NCBI GenBank assembly: GCA_964400545.1
Contig: CAYNUG010000036.1
Coordinates: 1 to 17,739 of the forward strand
Source of the DNA: UBA647 sp964400545
GTDB lineage: Bacteria; Acidobacteriota; Aminicenantia; UBA2199
Length of the DNA: 17,739 bases
Direction: 5' to 3'
The notes beneath the pieces were generated by a model that saw nothing but the letters and a program-made list of their open reading frames with translations, made no database searches and was not told the DNA's origin. Shown here in pieces: positions 7,740 to 15,563 of this stretch. The position numbers and the translations under genes were made by a program. Each line of letters starts with the position of its first letter. The first letter of the stretch is position 1.

Positions 7740-8216
7740 TCACACATCATCCAGAATTGAAATAGTAAATTTGATACGATCTTTCCAGTATTTTAAATAT
7801 TTTTCTCTTCTAACAAACCCTCTTTCATTTGGTGAATGGATAAAATATTTTTTACTGACAAATATTCCTGAATGCCATTTGTTTCTCTTTATTCTGAATA
7901 CCAGGATATCTCCTGGCTTTGCATATTTCAACTTTATTCTGGATTTGATCTTTCCCTGTTTCTTCGCAGTTCTTGGAATTTTCACACCATAAGAATCATA
8001 TAAATAAAATACAAATCCCGAACAATCAAATCCGTCTATATCTGTACCACCATAATGATATGGTATTCCAATCAGTGACTCGGCCAGTTCAACGATCTTA
8101 CTTCTTAAATTCCAAACCTTCTCGGGTTCTGATCTGAACATACAACATGAAAGGAATAGTATGAGAAACAGAATAATAATACTCCTGATCCTCAATAACA
8201 AATTAAAATTCTTCAT
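7740..8216 (-). CDS. NlpC/P60-family cell-wall hydrolase, probable lipoprotein
   Basis: Numbered from the preferred ATG at 8214-8216, the protein is 158 residues. A basic N-terminus and a hydrophobic segment lead to a Cys-Cys pair (23-24) in LFLSCCMFRSEPEK, probably a relaxed lipobox. The NlpC/P60 domain follows, with catalytic Cys65 in GFDCSGFVFYLY, His115 in WHSGIFVS and third residue His127 in YFIHSPNERG. Other family marks are IPYHYGG and the KPGDILVF strand. Such enzymes cut peptide bonds in peptidoglycan stems, here likely from a membrane-tethered position. The open frame extends 17 codons upstream to 8267, but those codons lie almost wholly inside tRNA-Leu, so that start is rejected; a GTG at 8220-8222 is the alternative. 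No SD is seen. The gene begins about 12 nt after the tRNA 3' end on the same strand. Confidence 0.88.
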   Translation of the reverse strand: MKNFNLLLRIRSIIILFLILFLSCCMFRSEPEKVWNLRSKIVELAESLIGIPYHYGGTDIDGFDCSGFVFYLYDSYGVKIPRTAKKQGKIKSRIKLKYAKPGDILVFRIKRNKWHSGIFVSKKYFIHSPNERGFVRREKYLKYWKDRIKFTISILDDV

Positions 8217-8228
8217 ATGCACATCAAA

Positions 8229-8310
8229 TGCGAAAGGGGGGACTCGAACCCCCACACCTTTCGGCACCAGATCCTAAGTCTGGCGCGTCTGCCAATTCCG
8301 CCACTCTCGC
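8229..8310 (-). tRNA. tRNA-Leu (anticodon UAG)
   Basis: The minus-strand sequence folds as a class II tRNA. The acceptor pairs GCGAGAG with CTTTCGC (one G-T). The anticodon stem CCAGA/TCTGG holds the loop CTTAGGA, giving anticodon UAG (8276-8274). A long variable arm TGCCGAAAGGTGT and a T arm GGGGGTTCGAGTCCCCC follow. The discriminator is A and the 3' CCA is not encoded. The large variable arm and the anticodon both fit leucine, reading CUN codons. A promoter lies 15 bp upstream, and the NlpC gene follows closely downstream. Confidence 0.97.
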
Positions 8311-8324
8311 TAATTTATTAGAAA

Positions 8325-8353
8325 AAATAACACTTATATATGGATAGTGTCAA
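8325..8353 (-). promoter_or_regulatory. Promoter of the tRNA-Leu / NlpC transcription unit
   Basis: On the minus strand a perfect TTGACA (8353-8348) is followed after 17 nt by TTATTT (8330-8325); an 18-nt spacing gives TATTTT. Initiation near 8317 would put the tRNA 5' end only a few bases into the transcript. No other promoter is apparent between the tRNA and the NlpC gene. Confidence 0.6.
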
Positions 8354-8372
8354 TAGTTGATCATAAACATTC

Positions 8373-8387
8373 ATACATTCAATGTAT
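8373..8387. repeat. 15-bp perfect palindrome ATACATT-C-AATGTAT
   Basis: Two 7-nt arms flank a single base. The site is 12 bp beyond the stop of the second M16 gene and 20 bp upstream of the tRNA promoter -35 box. It could be a weak hairpin ending the M16 transcript, although no T-tract follows, or an operator for the tRNA unit. It may also be chance in AT-rich DNA. Confidence 0.35.
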
Positions 8388-8399
8388 AAGATCTAAATG

Positions 8400-10505
8400 T
8401 TAATCTATCTTGAAAATTGATTTATCTACAGAGATATCAACTTTAAAATCTGTCAATTTGGCCTCAATAAGTTTTTCTCCCTTCATAAATATCCGAACGG
8501 TAGACGGGATCATTATTTTATTGTAACGTTTGAAGTTTGAATTCACTATTCTGGCAAGACCTTCTCTACCTGCAATATTCTCGATCTTTTCTTCTATCTC
8601 TATGAGCCCTGTCTTTCTATCAATAAAAAATTTTATCCAATTATCTTTTTTATCAGAAACGTATACAATGTCATATATTTTATTATTGATCTTTTTTTCC
8701 TTCAGATATTGAAAATTATATTTGTTACCAGACCTTATTATATCGTAGATCTCACCAAATCTGCTCTTTTCAATATCCTCTCTACCCAACTCTTTCTTTT
8801 GTCCCATCTGCTTAATTACACCTCTATCACCGTTTACGATCTTTATGATTTTCATTCCCATAACACTGATCTCATTGAATACTTTATCAGGATAAAGGGT
8901 TGTCGTAATGGAGGTCATGCCCAACTCTCTTCCCTGAATCTTAAGGTTCATTTCTGAAGTTTGTTTTATTGATCTCACTTGTTTGTAACCCGAGTAGTTT
9001 TTGAAAATTGAATTTTGAACTAGTTTCTTTCCTTTTGCCAGAGATTCAGGTGTAGCTTCAGGAATAACCTCTTTAAGTTTAGGTGGTTTAATAGATATAT
9101 CAATCTCTTTAACCTTTCCAATATCGGAAAGTTTTCCTTTGATATTCTTTCTGGTCCCTACTATCAGGGTAACCATTTTTTCCGGATCAAGATATTTGTT
9201 TGCTACATCATATACATCATCGACAGTTACAGTTCTGATATCATCAAGCAGATTCTCATATCTATTAATATCAAGTCCATAAAATTCCTTTACCAAATAG
9301 TTGAAAAGCACTTTTTCCGGAGAACTAAATTTAAAAACATAGGAATTGATGAAATAATCTTTTGCATCTTTTAATTCCTGAGGCGTAACCTTCTCTTCTC
9401 TTATCTTTCTAATTTCATCAAATATCGCATTAACAGCATCTATGGTTGATTCTGATTTTGTAAATGTTGAGAAATAGACCTTCCCCGGATATAGATACCG
9501 GGATAGTATTCCGCCACCGATTCCGTAAGTCAAACCCATTTTCACTCTGAGACGCTGCATTAGCCTTGAGTTAAATCCTTGTGAAAAAATTGAATTAAAG
9601 ATAAGTATTTTTGCTTTCTCGTCAATATTTTCTTTTACACCAAGATGTCCGATCGATATCTGACTTTGACTCAGACCACTTTTCTCGGCAAAAGCCACCT
9701 TGAAATCATGCTTCTTTTCATTCACTTCAGGATAAACCGGAAGATTGATATCCTTTTTCCATCCTCCAAAATACTTTTCTATAATATTTTGTGCTTTTTC
9801 AAGATTAACAGGTCCGGTCATACCTATTAACATGTTAGAAGGAGCAAAGAATTTTTTATAAAAACTTTTCACATCGGATAGTTTAATATTATCAATATCA
9901 TCATACTCAAGCGAAGCACCGAATGGTGATCCCTCTCCGTAAATAAGTTTATCAAATTCCCTATCCTTTACAATTGACGAATCATCATTCTTTCTTGCTA
10001 CAGAACTTGACATTTGCACTTTGATCTCATTGAATTTTTCTTTATCAAATTCAGGAGACATAAGAATATCTGCCAAAATGCCAACCGCTTCATCGAAATT
10101 ATCTTTTAGAGAAGATAGGTCGATTGTAAAATAATCGAAACGGCTGCTTATTGAGATAGATATCCCTTTTGAATCCAATTGCCGATCGATCTCCTCTCCT
10201 TTCATATTATGAGTTCCGCCAATTCTAAGAAGTTGGGAAGTAATGGAAGCAAGTCCGACTTTGGATGAAGGATCAAACACATCCCCACCTTTGATCATTA
10301 TTTTAAGATCAATTATCGGGAACTTATTATCTTCAATTATCCTTAGTACCATCCCATTTTTCAAAACCGATTTACTTATTACAGGTTTTTCAATTTTTGC
10401 AAGTTCCGGAAATTTGAGTTTCCCGATCTTCTTTCCTTTTGCCTGCATAAAAGAAAAATTTATTAATAAAATTAAAACAACAAAAATTATTCCTATCTTT
10501 CTCAT
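8400..10505 (-). CDS. M16-family peptidase homologue lacking the zinc motif, with C-terminal LolA-like domain
   Basis: This 701-residue protein has a signal peptide (about 1-22), then an M16 fold (about 45-470) with features such as NGMVLRIIEDNKFPIIDLKI, VGLASITSQLLRIGGT and FDYFTIDLSSLKDNFDEAV. Where active M16 enzymes have HxxEH, this protein has a SITSQ-like sequence, so no zinc site is expected. It resembles the non-catalytic partner in two-protein M16 pairs. The last 220 or so residues (about 480-701) are extra and beta-rich, with motifs like VNGDRGVIKQ, FIDRKTGLIEIEE and a closing LTDFKVDISVDKSIFKID, typical of LolA/LppX-like lipoprotein-binding folds. The ATG overlaps the upstream M16 stop as ATGA, so the two are translated in fixed proportion and probably assemble in the periplasm. 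Domain calls are from pattern recognition, substrate unknown. Confidence 0.88.
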   Translation of the reverse strand: MRKIGIIFVVLILLINFSFMQAKGKKIGKLKFPELAKIEKPVISKSVLKNGMVLRIIEDNKFPIIDLKIMIKGGDVFDPSSKVGLASITSQLLRIGGTHNMKGEEIDRQLDSKGISISISSRFDYFTIDLSSLKDNFDEAVGILADILMSPEFDKEKFNEIKVQMSSSVARKNDDSSIVKDREFDKLIYGEGSPFGASLEYDDIDNIKLSDVKSFYKKFFAPSNMLIGMTGPVNLEKAQNIIEKYFGGWKKDINLPVYPEVNEKKHDFKVAFAEKSGLSQSQISIGHLGVKENIDEKAKILIFNSIFSQGFNSRLMQRLRVKMGLTYGIGGGILSRYLYPGKVYFSTFTKSESTIDAVNAIFDEIRKIREEKVTPQELKDAKDYFINSYVFKFSSPEKVLFNYLVKEFYGLDINRYENLLDDIRTVTVDDVYDVANKYLDPEKMVTLIVGTRKNIKGKLSDIGKVKEIDISIKPPKLKEVIPEATPESLAKGKKLVQNSIFKNYSGYKQVRSIKQTSEMNLKIQGRELGMTSITTTLYPDKVFNEISVMGMKIIKIVNGDRGVIKQMGQKKELGREDIEKSRFGEIYDIIRSGNKYNFQYLKEKKINNKIYDIVYVSDKKDNWIKFFIDRKTGLIEIEEKIENIAGREGLARIVNSNFKRYNKIMIPSTVRIFMKGEKLIEAKLTDFKVDISVDKSIFKID

Positions 10506-12004
10506 TTTACCACCTCCTTCTTCTTCTCGATCTTCACAACTACCCTGTTATTAAGGGTAAAATACTTGTTGACAAGATCCTGTAGATCTTTAACAGTTAC
10601 ATGCTCGATCTCATCAAGATAATCGAAAGCTTTTTCCCACGAACCTGAAATAACTTCACTACTGAGCAGATCGATCAATAACCCCTTGTTAGATTTCATA
10701 TGTTTAATCAGGGAAACCTTTATTCTGTATTTTGCTGAGGTCAACTCGTCAGCAGTCACAGGTTCTTTCTTCAATTTTTCAATTTCCTTAAAAATAATAT
10801 CCCCTATTTCATCCGTAGTATGCTTCATATTCGGAAGTGAAAATATTATATAGAGGGACGGATATTTATTGCCCGGAAACCCTGCCATCGAACCAACGAA
10901 CATGGCTGATTTATCTTTTGTCACCATCTTTTTATAGAGTCTGGAACTTCTTCCATTGGTCAGTATATAATCAAGTATATTGAACTTCACGAAATCTTTA
11001 TCAAGTACTGAAGGACAATGATACCCGGTAATCAACCAGGGTTGTGAATCTTCATAAATGGTCATTCTCTTTTCACCAAGTTGAGAAGGTTCAACAGAAA
11101 AACCTCTTGGAATTTTTTTCCCGGGCCTGATCTTCATAAAATACTTTTTGGCAATTTTTTTCAATTGCTCGGGATAAACATCTCCGGTAACACCAATAAC
11201 CAGATTCTTTGCAGTGTAATGTTTTCCGAAATATTCTTTGACATCATCTCTGGTTATATGATTTATACTGTTCATAGGACCGATCACACTTACTCGGTAA
11301 GGATGATCCTTGAATGCAAGAGACTGCAACTCTTCAATCATTTTTCCGACTGGAGAATTGTCTGTTCTTATTCTCCTTTCTTCCTTTATAACTTCCCTTT
11401 CTTTATAGAATTCTCTGAAAACCGGGTCTGCGAACCTCCCGGATTCAAGATAGGCCCACAATTCAACTTTATTTGAAGGAAGACTATAATAATATACGGT
11501 GTAGTCGTTTGAAGTTCCGGCATTAAGCCCTACTCCACCATTTCTTTTTAAAACAGTATCAAATTCATTCGAAACAACGTATTTCGCTGCTTTTTTTCTT
11601 AATTTTTCAAATTTGCCTTCAAGTTCTTTTATTACCTTCTGATCAGGACTCAGTTTATCTTTTTCTTTAATAATCATTGCAAAAACTCTGTCCATTTGAT
11701 CCATAACTTTTTTTTCACTTTTCGCATCTTTAGTACCAATCTCTGTGGTACCTTTGAATGCAAGATGCTCCAGAAAATGAGAAATACCAAAAATCCCTAT
11801 CCTTTCATCACTTCCTCCCACATTTGCATAAGTAACAAAACTCGCTATCGGAACAGAATGATCCTCAAGCAGGATAAACTTCAAACCATTTGGAAGAGTA
11901 AACTTTGAGACTCTGTCCTTAACCTTGTCAAAATTAAAACCCGATCCCGTCAAGAAAAGAACGGAAACTGATAATAACAAAAATATCACTAATACTCTCT
12001 TCAT
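10502..12004 (-). CDS. Secreted M16-family zinc metallopeptidase (catalytic partner)
   Basis: This 500-residue protein has a signal peptide (about 1-21) and an inverted zinc motif H76-F-L-E79-H80 inside GISHFLEHLAFKGT. The third zinc ligand is probably one of the glutamates in KEREVIKEER (201-210). Between them lies a charged helical insert (about 88-142) that makes the spacing some 45 residues longer than the usual 75 or so. The second half holds the M16 C-terminal domain with FGKHYTAKNLVIGVTGDV and the SSRLYKKMV segment. M16 enzymes degrade peptides in a closed chamber built of catalytic and often non-catalytic halves, and the next gene encodes a matching inactive half. AGGAGG lies 6 nt before the ATG. 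The gene is divergent from mltA across 107 bp. Confidence 0.93.
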   Translation of the reverse strand: MKRVLVIFLLLSVSVLFLTGSGFNFDKVKDRVSKFTLPNGLKFILLEDHSVPIASFVTYANVGGSDERIGIFGISHFLEHLAFKGTTEIGTKDAKSEKKVMDQMDRVFAMIIKEKDKLSPDQKVIKELEGKFEKLRKKAAKYVVSNEFDTVLKRNGGVGLNAGTSNDYTVYYYSLPSNKVELWAYLESGRFADPVFREFYKEREVIKEERRIRTDNSPVGKMIEELQSLAFKDHPYRVSVIGPMNSINHITRDDVKEYFGKHYTAKNLVIGVTGDVYPEQLKKIAKKYFMKIRPGKKIPRGFSVEPSQLGEKRMTIYEDSQPWLITGYHCPSVLDKDFVKFNILDYILTNGRSSRLYKKMVTKDKSAMFVGSMAGFPGNKYPSLYIIFSLPNMKHTTDEIGDIIFKEIEKLKKEPVTADELTSAKYRIKVSLIKHMKSNKGLLIDLLSSEVISGSWEKAFDYLDEIEHVTVKDLQDLVNKYFTLNNRVVVKIEKKKEVVK

Positions 12005-12096
12005 TTAAAACCTCCTGAAAATTTTATTCTACACCTATATCATTGTAAGGTATTGTCTTTTTGTTACGAAATAAATTTAAATTTGTTTTTATAAAC

Positions 12097-12105
12097 TGAT
12101 ATAAT
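12097..12105 (+). promoter_or_regulatory. Extended -10 promoter giving a leaderless mltA mRNA
   Basis: TGATATAAT is a perfect TGn-TATAAT extended -10 element. It ends 6 nt before the mltA ATG (12112), so transcription would start at or next to the A of the ATG. No SD is present upstream of that ATG and no good -35 is seen, which extended -10 promoters can do without. Confidence 0.6.
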
Positions 12106-12111
12106 TTCATA

Positions 12112-13332
12112 ATGAAAGAAAAAATCCTCCCTGTAATTGCTTTTATTACGATCCTTATTCTTTTATTCATATTTTTTCCTTATAAAAAAAATACTAATAA
12201 ATGGAATACGAAAAATTCATTAAAAAAAGGAAATATTAAAATGATCTCTGATAAAGGGAGTCTATCGGAACTCCTTAATTCTCTTGAAAACAGTTCATCT
12301 TATTTTAATAAAATTCCCGAAAATACAATATTCTGGTTCGGAAAAAATTCCTATAGCCGAGATGATATGAGAGCCAGTTTGAATTATTTCAGATCCGGAT
12401 TGCAGAAGTTCGGCCTGACAAAAAGATTCTTCCGATATGTGAAAGACAATTTCAATTTTTATTCTTCTGCTTCCGAAGAAGTTTTATATACAGGATATTT
12501 CGAAGCGATTCTCAAAGGAGAAAAAGAAAAAACGAGTAAATTCAGGTATCCTGTCTACAAAAAACCTGACGATCTTGTAATAATCGAGTTAAATGATTTT
12601 TCCTTCATAAAAGAAAAAGAGGGACTCCCGAATACACTCATAGGAAGGTTAACAGGAGATAACAAAGTTATACCTTTCTATTCACGAGAAGAAATTGATA
12701 ACAATAATGTATTGTCAGGTAAAGGACTTGAAATTGCTTGGATAGATGATCCTGTTTCTCTTTTTTTTATGCATATTCAGGGATCCGGAATTATTGAATT
12801 CAGGAACGGTGAAAAGATAAGAGTAAATTATGACGGTAGTAATGGACATCCATACAGAGCAATAGGAAAATATCTTGTTTCTAAAGGTGTCTGTACATAT
12901 AAAGAACTTTCCATGCAATTAATAAAAAACTATATAGGTGATAATCCGGATGAAGCTGAGGAAATCTTCAATTATAATCCTTCTTACATATTCTTTAGAA
13001 TTGTTGAAGATGGCCCTGTGGGATCTCTCGGAGTTCCCGTTACGCCTTACAGAACAATAGCTACTGACAGATATTTATTTCCACGTGGAGCAATATGCTA
13101 TATTGATACAAAAATACCCGATTTTGATGAAAAAGGAAATTCAATAGGATTCAAACATTTTTCAGGGTTTGTCATGAATCAGGATACCGGAGGAGCAATC
13201 AGATCACCTTCAAGAGCTGATATTTTTACCGGAAACGGAGAAAACAGTGAACTGGTAGCAGGACATTTGAAGGAGAAGGGTAAACTTTACTTCCTTGTAA
13301 AGAAAAGATTTTCTGAAGTTATAACGAATTGA
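12112..13332 (+). CDS. mltA: MltA-type membrane-bound lytic murein transglycosylase (MltA plus 3D domain)
   Basis: This 406-residue protein starts with a membrane helix (about 5-23) without a lipobox. The MltA domain begins near 126 with LYTGYFEAILKGE and continues through FYSREEID, GLEIAWIDDPVSLFFMHIQG (core) and NGHPYRAIGKYLVSKGV. The 3D domain (about 311-397) contains TPYRTIATDRYLFPRGAICY and ends with QDTGGAI (Asp358) and RADIFTGNGE (Asp370), which match the catalytic-Asp region of E. coli MltA. These enzymes cleave the MurNAc-GlcNAc bond to give 1,6-anhydro ends during wall turnover. Length is close to the family norm. No SD is visible; the start is supported by the promoter 6 nt upstream and by the fit of the membrane helix. 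A terminator follows the stop. Here the anchor is a helix rather than a lipid. Confidence 0.92.
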   Translation: MKEKILPVIAFITILILLFIFFPYKKNTNKWNTKNSLKKGNIKMISDKGSLSELLNSLENSSSYFNKIPENTIFWFGKNSYSRDDMRASLNYFRSGLQKFGLTKRFFRYVKDNFNFYSSASEEVLYTGYFEAILKGEKEKTSKFRYPVYKKPDDLVIIELNDFSFIKEKEGLPNTLIGRLTGDNKVIPFYSREEIDNNNVLSGKGLEIAWIDDPVSLFFMHIQGSGIIEFRNGEKIRVNYDGSNGHPYRAIGKYLVSKGVCTYKELSMQLIKNYIGDNPDEAEEIFNYNPSYIFFRIVEDGPVGSLGVPVTPYRTIATDRYLFPRGAICYIDTKIPDFDEKGNSIGFKHFSGFVMNQDTGGAIRSPSRADIFTGNGENSELVAGHLKEKGKLYFLVKKRFSEVITN

Positions 13333-13368
13333 AAAAGAGGAAGCCTTTAACGGCTTCCTCTTTTATTT
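13333..13368. terminator. Bidirectional intrinsic terminator between mltA and the porin gene
   Basis: GAGGAAGCC (13337-13345) pairs perfectly with GGCTTCCTC (13352-13360) around a TTTAAC loop. Flanking AAAA and TTTT extend the stem to 13 bp, and TTTTATTT follows on the plus strand. On the minus strand the equivalent tail is TTTTTC. It sits between two convergent stops (13332 and 13383), so it can serve both genes. Confidence 0.92.
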
Positions 13369-13382
13369 AAAAAATATCTTAA

Positions 13383-15551
13383 TTACTTCTTCCAGGTAAC
13401 GCCTATATAGAAAGAATAGGCCTTTCCTGTTGTGTCTGTGAACAGATATTCTGCAATATCATCATAAATATAATAATAGAGTGATCCGTTCAACCACCAA
13501 CTTTTCGATAACATTATATCCATCCCGACTTGAGTGATCAGTTGTTTCATATTCAATTCAGAATAATCGGCAATACCACCCATATTATTAAAATCAAGAG
13601 CAGTTCCACCAGCACCCGGAAGATATGGAAGCTGGCTTTCATCCAGTTCCAGGTTCTTAATTACCGAGCCGGACTGATTATAATTGACATTGAAATACAT
13701 AGAAAGCTTTTTACTTGCCCAATAGCTGAGATTCATAAGTATTGTCTGATTGGAATTATCAAGATCCATCATGTCTGTAATAGTACCAGTCATACCTCCA
13801 ATGATACCTGCACCGCACCCTTCAATAGCAGGATTTGCAAAAAGAGTACTGTAAACATTTGAATAATCATAATAGGAAAGTGACAAAGATATTTTTTTCC
13901 CAAGCATTGTCCACAGGTCTGCTCCCCACTGAAACAGATCTCTGTTCCAACTGGCTCCGGTTGTAACAAGATTGTCATTCTCTTCCGTCCTGTATAAGAA
14001 ATTTGCATTCACAGATAACTTTGAGTTCGGTCCCCAATGAAATCTCCCCTTAAGTTCAGTAACAGCTTCAGGATAGTTCGTCATCGTTCCTTCTCTTGCA
14101 AGATGCCAGGTATTGAATTGAACCGAATTACCGGCAAGAGGAGAACCTGTCGCATAAAGTTGAACTGCCGGAGCAATACCACCTTTAAGATTAGCAAAAG
14201 GATCAGTTAGCGATCTTATTTTTGCATCAAAGACAAGCTTGAACTTAGGAGCCGGTCTGAATGTGAGTCTCCCTTTGACTGTATTACTTTTCGTATTCCC
14301 AACTTCAAAGAAATCTCTGTCGATGCTTTCATATATATACCCCATACGAAGCTTAAGCTTCTTTGAGAGCTTATATCTGATATTTGTTTTTAAATTGAAC
14401 ACAGTCCTTGTAAGAGATGAATTTCTGGTCCAGTCAAAGCTGTCGAACCCAAGGATCTCTGCATAGGTCTTACCCACATTCGGACCCCCATCATCAAGTC
14501 TGTCATTTACATCGATAAAAACCGAATCATTATCTATTGACTGATAGAAGAAAATAGCATTAAAAAAACCCTTTTTGCCCAGCATGGTTGAATATGCACC
14601 GGAAAAAGCATTTGATTTCCACTGAAGATTCTTATTTACATTTTTAACTCTTGAACTTACATATTGTGCTGAAAGTGTATTCTTTTCTGATATTGGTATT
14701 GCCACCTGTAAAAGATGGGAATCCTTTTTACTATCAGGTACAGCATCAAAAGAAAGACTTTCGGCATCTCCAACAGCGATCCTCGATGTAAATACTCTTA
14801 CAAGTTTCTCAGGATGTTCAACTTTCAGATAGTCATTAGTTGGTGCTACACTTTTTTCGCTGAACTGATTTGCAGTATAAGCATAATTGACATTGGATCT
14901 GCCAAGCATCATATTTGTTCCTATTGTAATATCTCTGTTATGACTGTTTATCGATCTTGATTTTGCAATAACATGACAAGCAGAACATTTGCTAAGTGTT
15001 CTTGCCTGATACATCCCGTTCCTTGCCTCATCCCTGTAATGAACATAAAACTTCAGTCCAGGAACAATGGGAACTGATAATTGAGTTTTACTTACAAACT
15101 CAGTTCTCTTCATGTAATACTGATCATCAGGATTGAAATCAGTGACATAGGCAGCCGATCTTGCAACACTTACAACATCAATGTTTTTCATCATATCATG
15201 GTCCAATCTGTGATAGAGTGCATCATAGAAAAACTCCTGCTTCAATACCCGATCAAAATCAAACTTGAACATATGTGACATGTCTTTTGCATCACCATAA
15301 AATTTGGATGAGATTGTAAAGAACGTTTTCCCCGTATTTCCGGAGAACAAAGCCTTTAGAAAAGGTTTTATCCCCTCATCAACTGGTGAATATTCCTTTA
15401 CTTTCAAAGATGCATCTTCCTGCCCGAGATATCCAAGACCGAACTTGATCTTAGCATCCAACTGATCATCCTTTTTGTCTGTTTTTTCTGCCGACATCGG
15501 TAGCAGTACAACCAGACAAATTATTGATATTAGAATTATTATTTTTTTCAT
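13383..15551 (-). CDS. MtrB/PioB-like outer-membrane beta-barrel, decaheme-associated, with a CSACH heme motif
   Basis: This 722-residue protein has a signal peptide (about 1-21). Residues from about 220 on show repeated alternating strands of a large barrel, for example KLKLRMGYIYESI, SKLSVNANFLYRTEE and KLSMYFNVNYNQSG, ending in a YSFYIGVTWKK strand. Size and the neighbouring decaheme cytochrome gene fit the MtrB/PioB family, whose barrels sheathe a periplasmic decaheme cytochrome so electrons can cross the outer membrane. The N-terminal region (20-220) is unusual: it holds CSACH at 189-193, a covalent heme-attachment motif, with His204 as a possible second ligand. Classical MtrB has an N-terminal CxxC but not, to my knowledge, a heme motif. 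TAAGGAG gives the SD and includes the upstream gene's stop codon, so the pair is tightly coupled. Family likely; the barrel is not checked by modelling. Confidence 0.82.
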   Translation of the reverse strand: MKKIIILISIICLVVLLPMSAEKTDKKDDQLDAKIKFGLGYLGQEDASLKVKEYSPVDEGIKPFLKALFSGNTGKTFFTISSKFYGDAKDMSHMFKFDFDRVLKQEFFYDALYHRLDHDMMKNIDVVSVARSAAYVTDFNPDDQYYMKRTEFVSKTQLSVPIVPGLKFYVHYRDEARNGMYQARTLSKCSACHVIAKSRSINSHNRDITIGTNMMLGRSNVNYAYTANQFSEKSVAPTNDYLKVEHPEKLVRVFTSRIAVGDAESLSFDAVPDSKKDSHLLQVAIPISEKNTLSAQYVSSRVKNVNKNLQWKSNAFSGAYSTMLGKKGFFNAIFFYQSIDNDSVFIDVNDRLDDGGPNVGKTYAEILGFDSFDWTRNSSLTRTVFNLKTNIRYKLSKKLKLRMGYIYESIDRDFFEVGNTKSNTVKGRLTFRPAPKFKLVFDAKIRSLTDPFANLKGGIAPAVQLYATGSPLAGNSVQFNTWHLAREGTMTNYPEAVTELKGRFHWGPNSKLSVNANFLYRTEENDNLVTTGASWNRDLFQWGADLWTMLGKKISLSLSYYDYSNVYSTLFANPAIEGCGAGIIGGMTGTITDMMDLDNSNQTILMNLSYWASKKLSMYFNVNYNQSGSVIKNLELDESQLPYLPGAGGTALDFNNMGGIADYSELNMKQLITQVGMDIMLSKSWWLNGSLYYYIYDDIAEYLFTDTTGKAYSFYIGVTWKK

Positions 15552-15563
15552 CTGATCATCTCC

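Noticed and set aside
8217..8267. A 17-codon N-terminal extension of the NlpC gene (start at 8267)
   Set aside because: Most of it lies inside tRNA-Leu, and the peptide GVGVRVPPFAF is the usual false reading of a tRNA. Starting at 8216 leaves a proper lipoprotein signal.
11081..11476. 131-codon plus-strand ORF antisense to the M16 peptidase gene
   Set aside because: The opposite strand has an intact M16 protein with zinc motif and SD; this one has no recognisable features.
12026..12070. Promoter for the M16 genes (TAGAAT or TACAAT candidates on the minus strand)
   Set aside because: Neither -10-like box has an acceptable -35 at 16-18 nt. A promoter must exist nearby but I could not place it.
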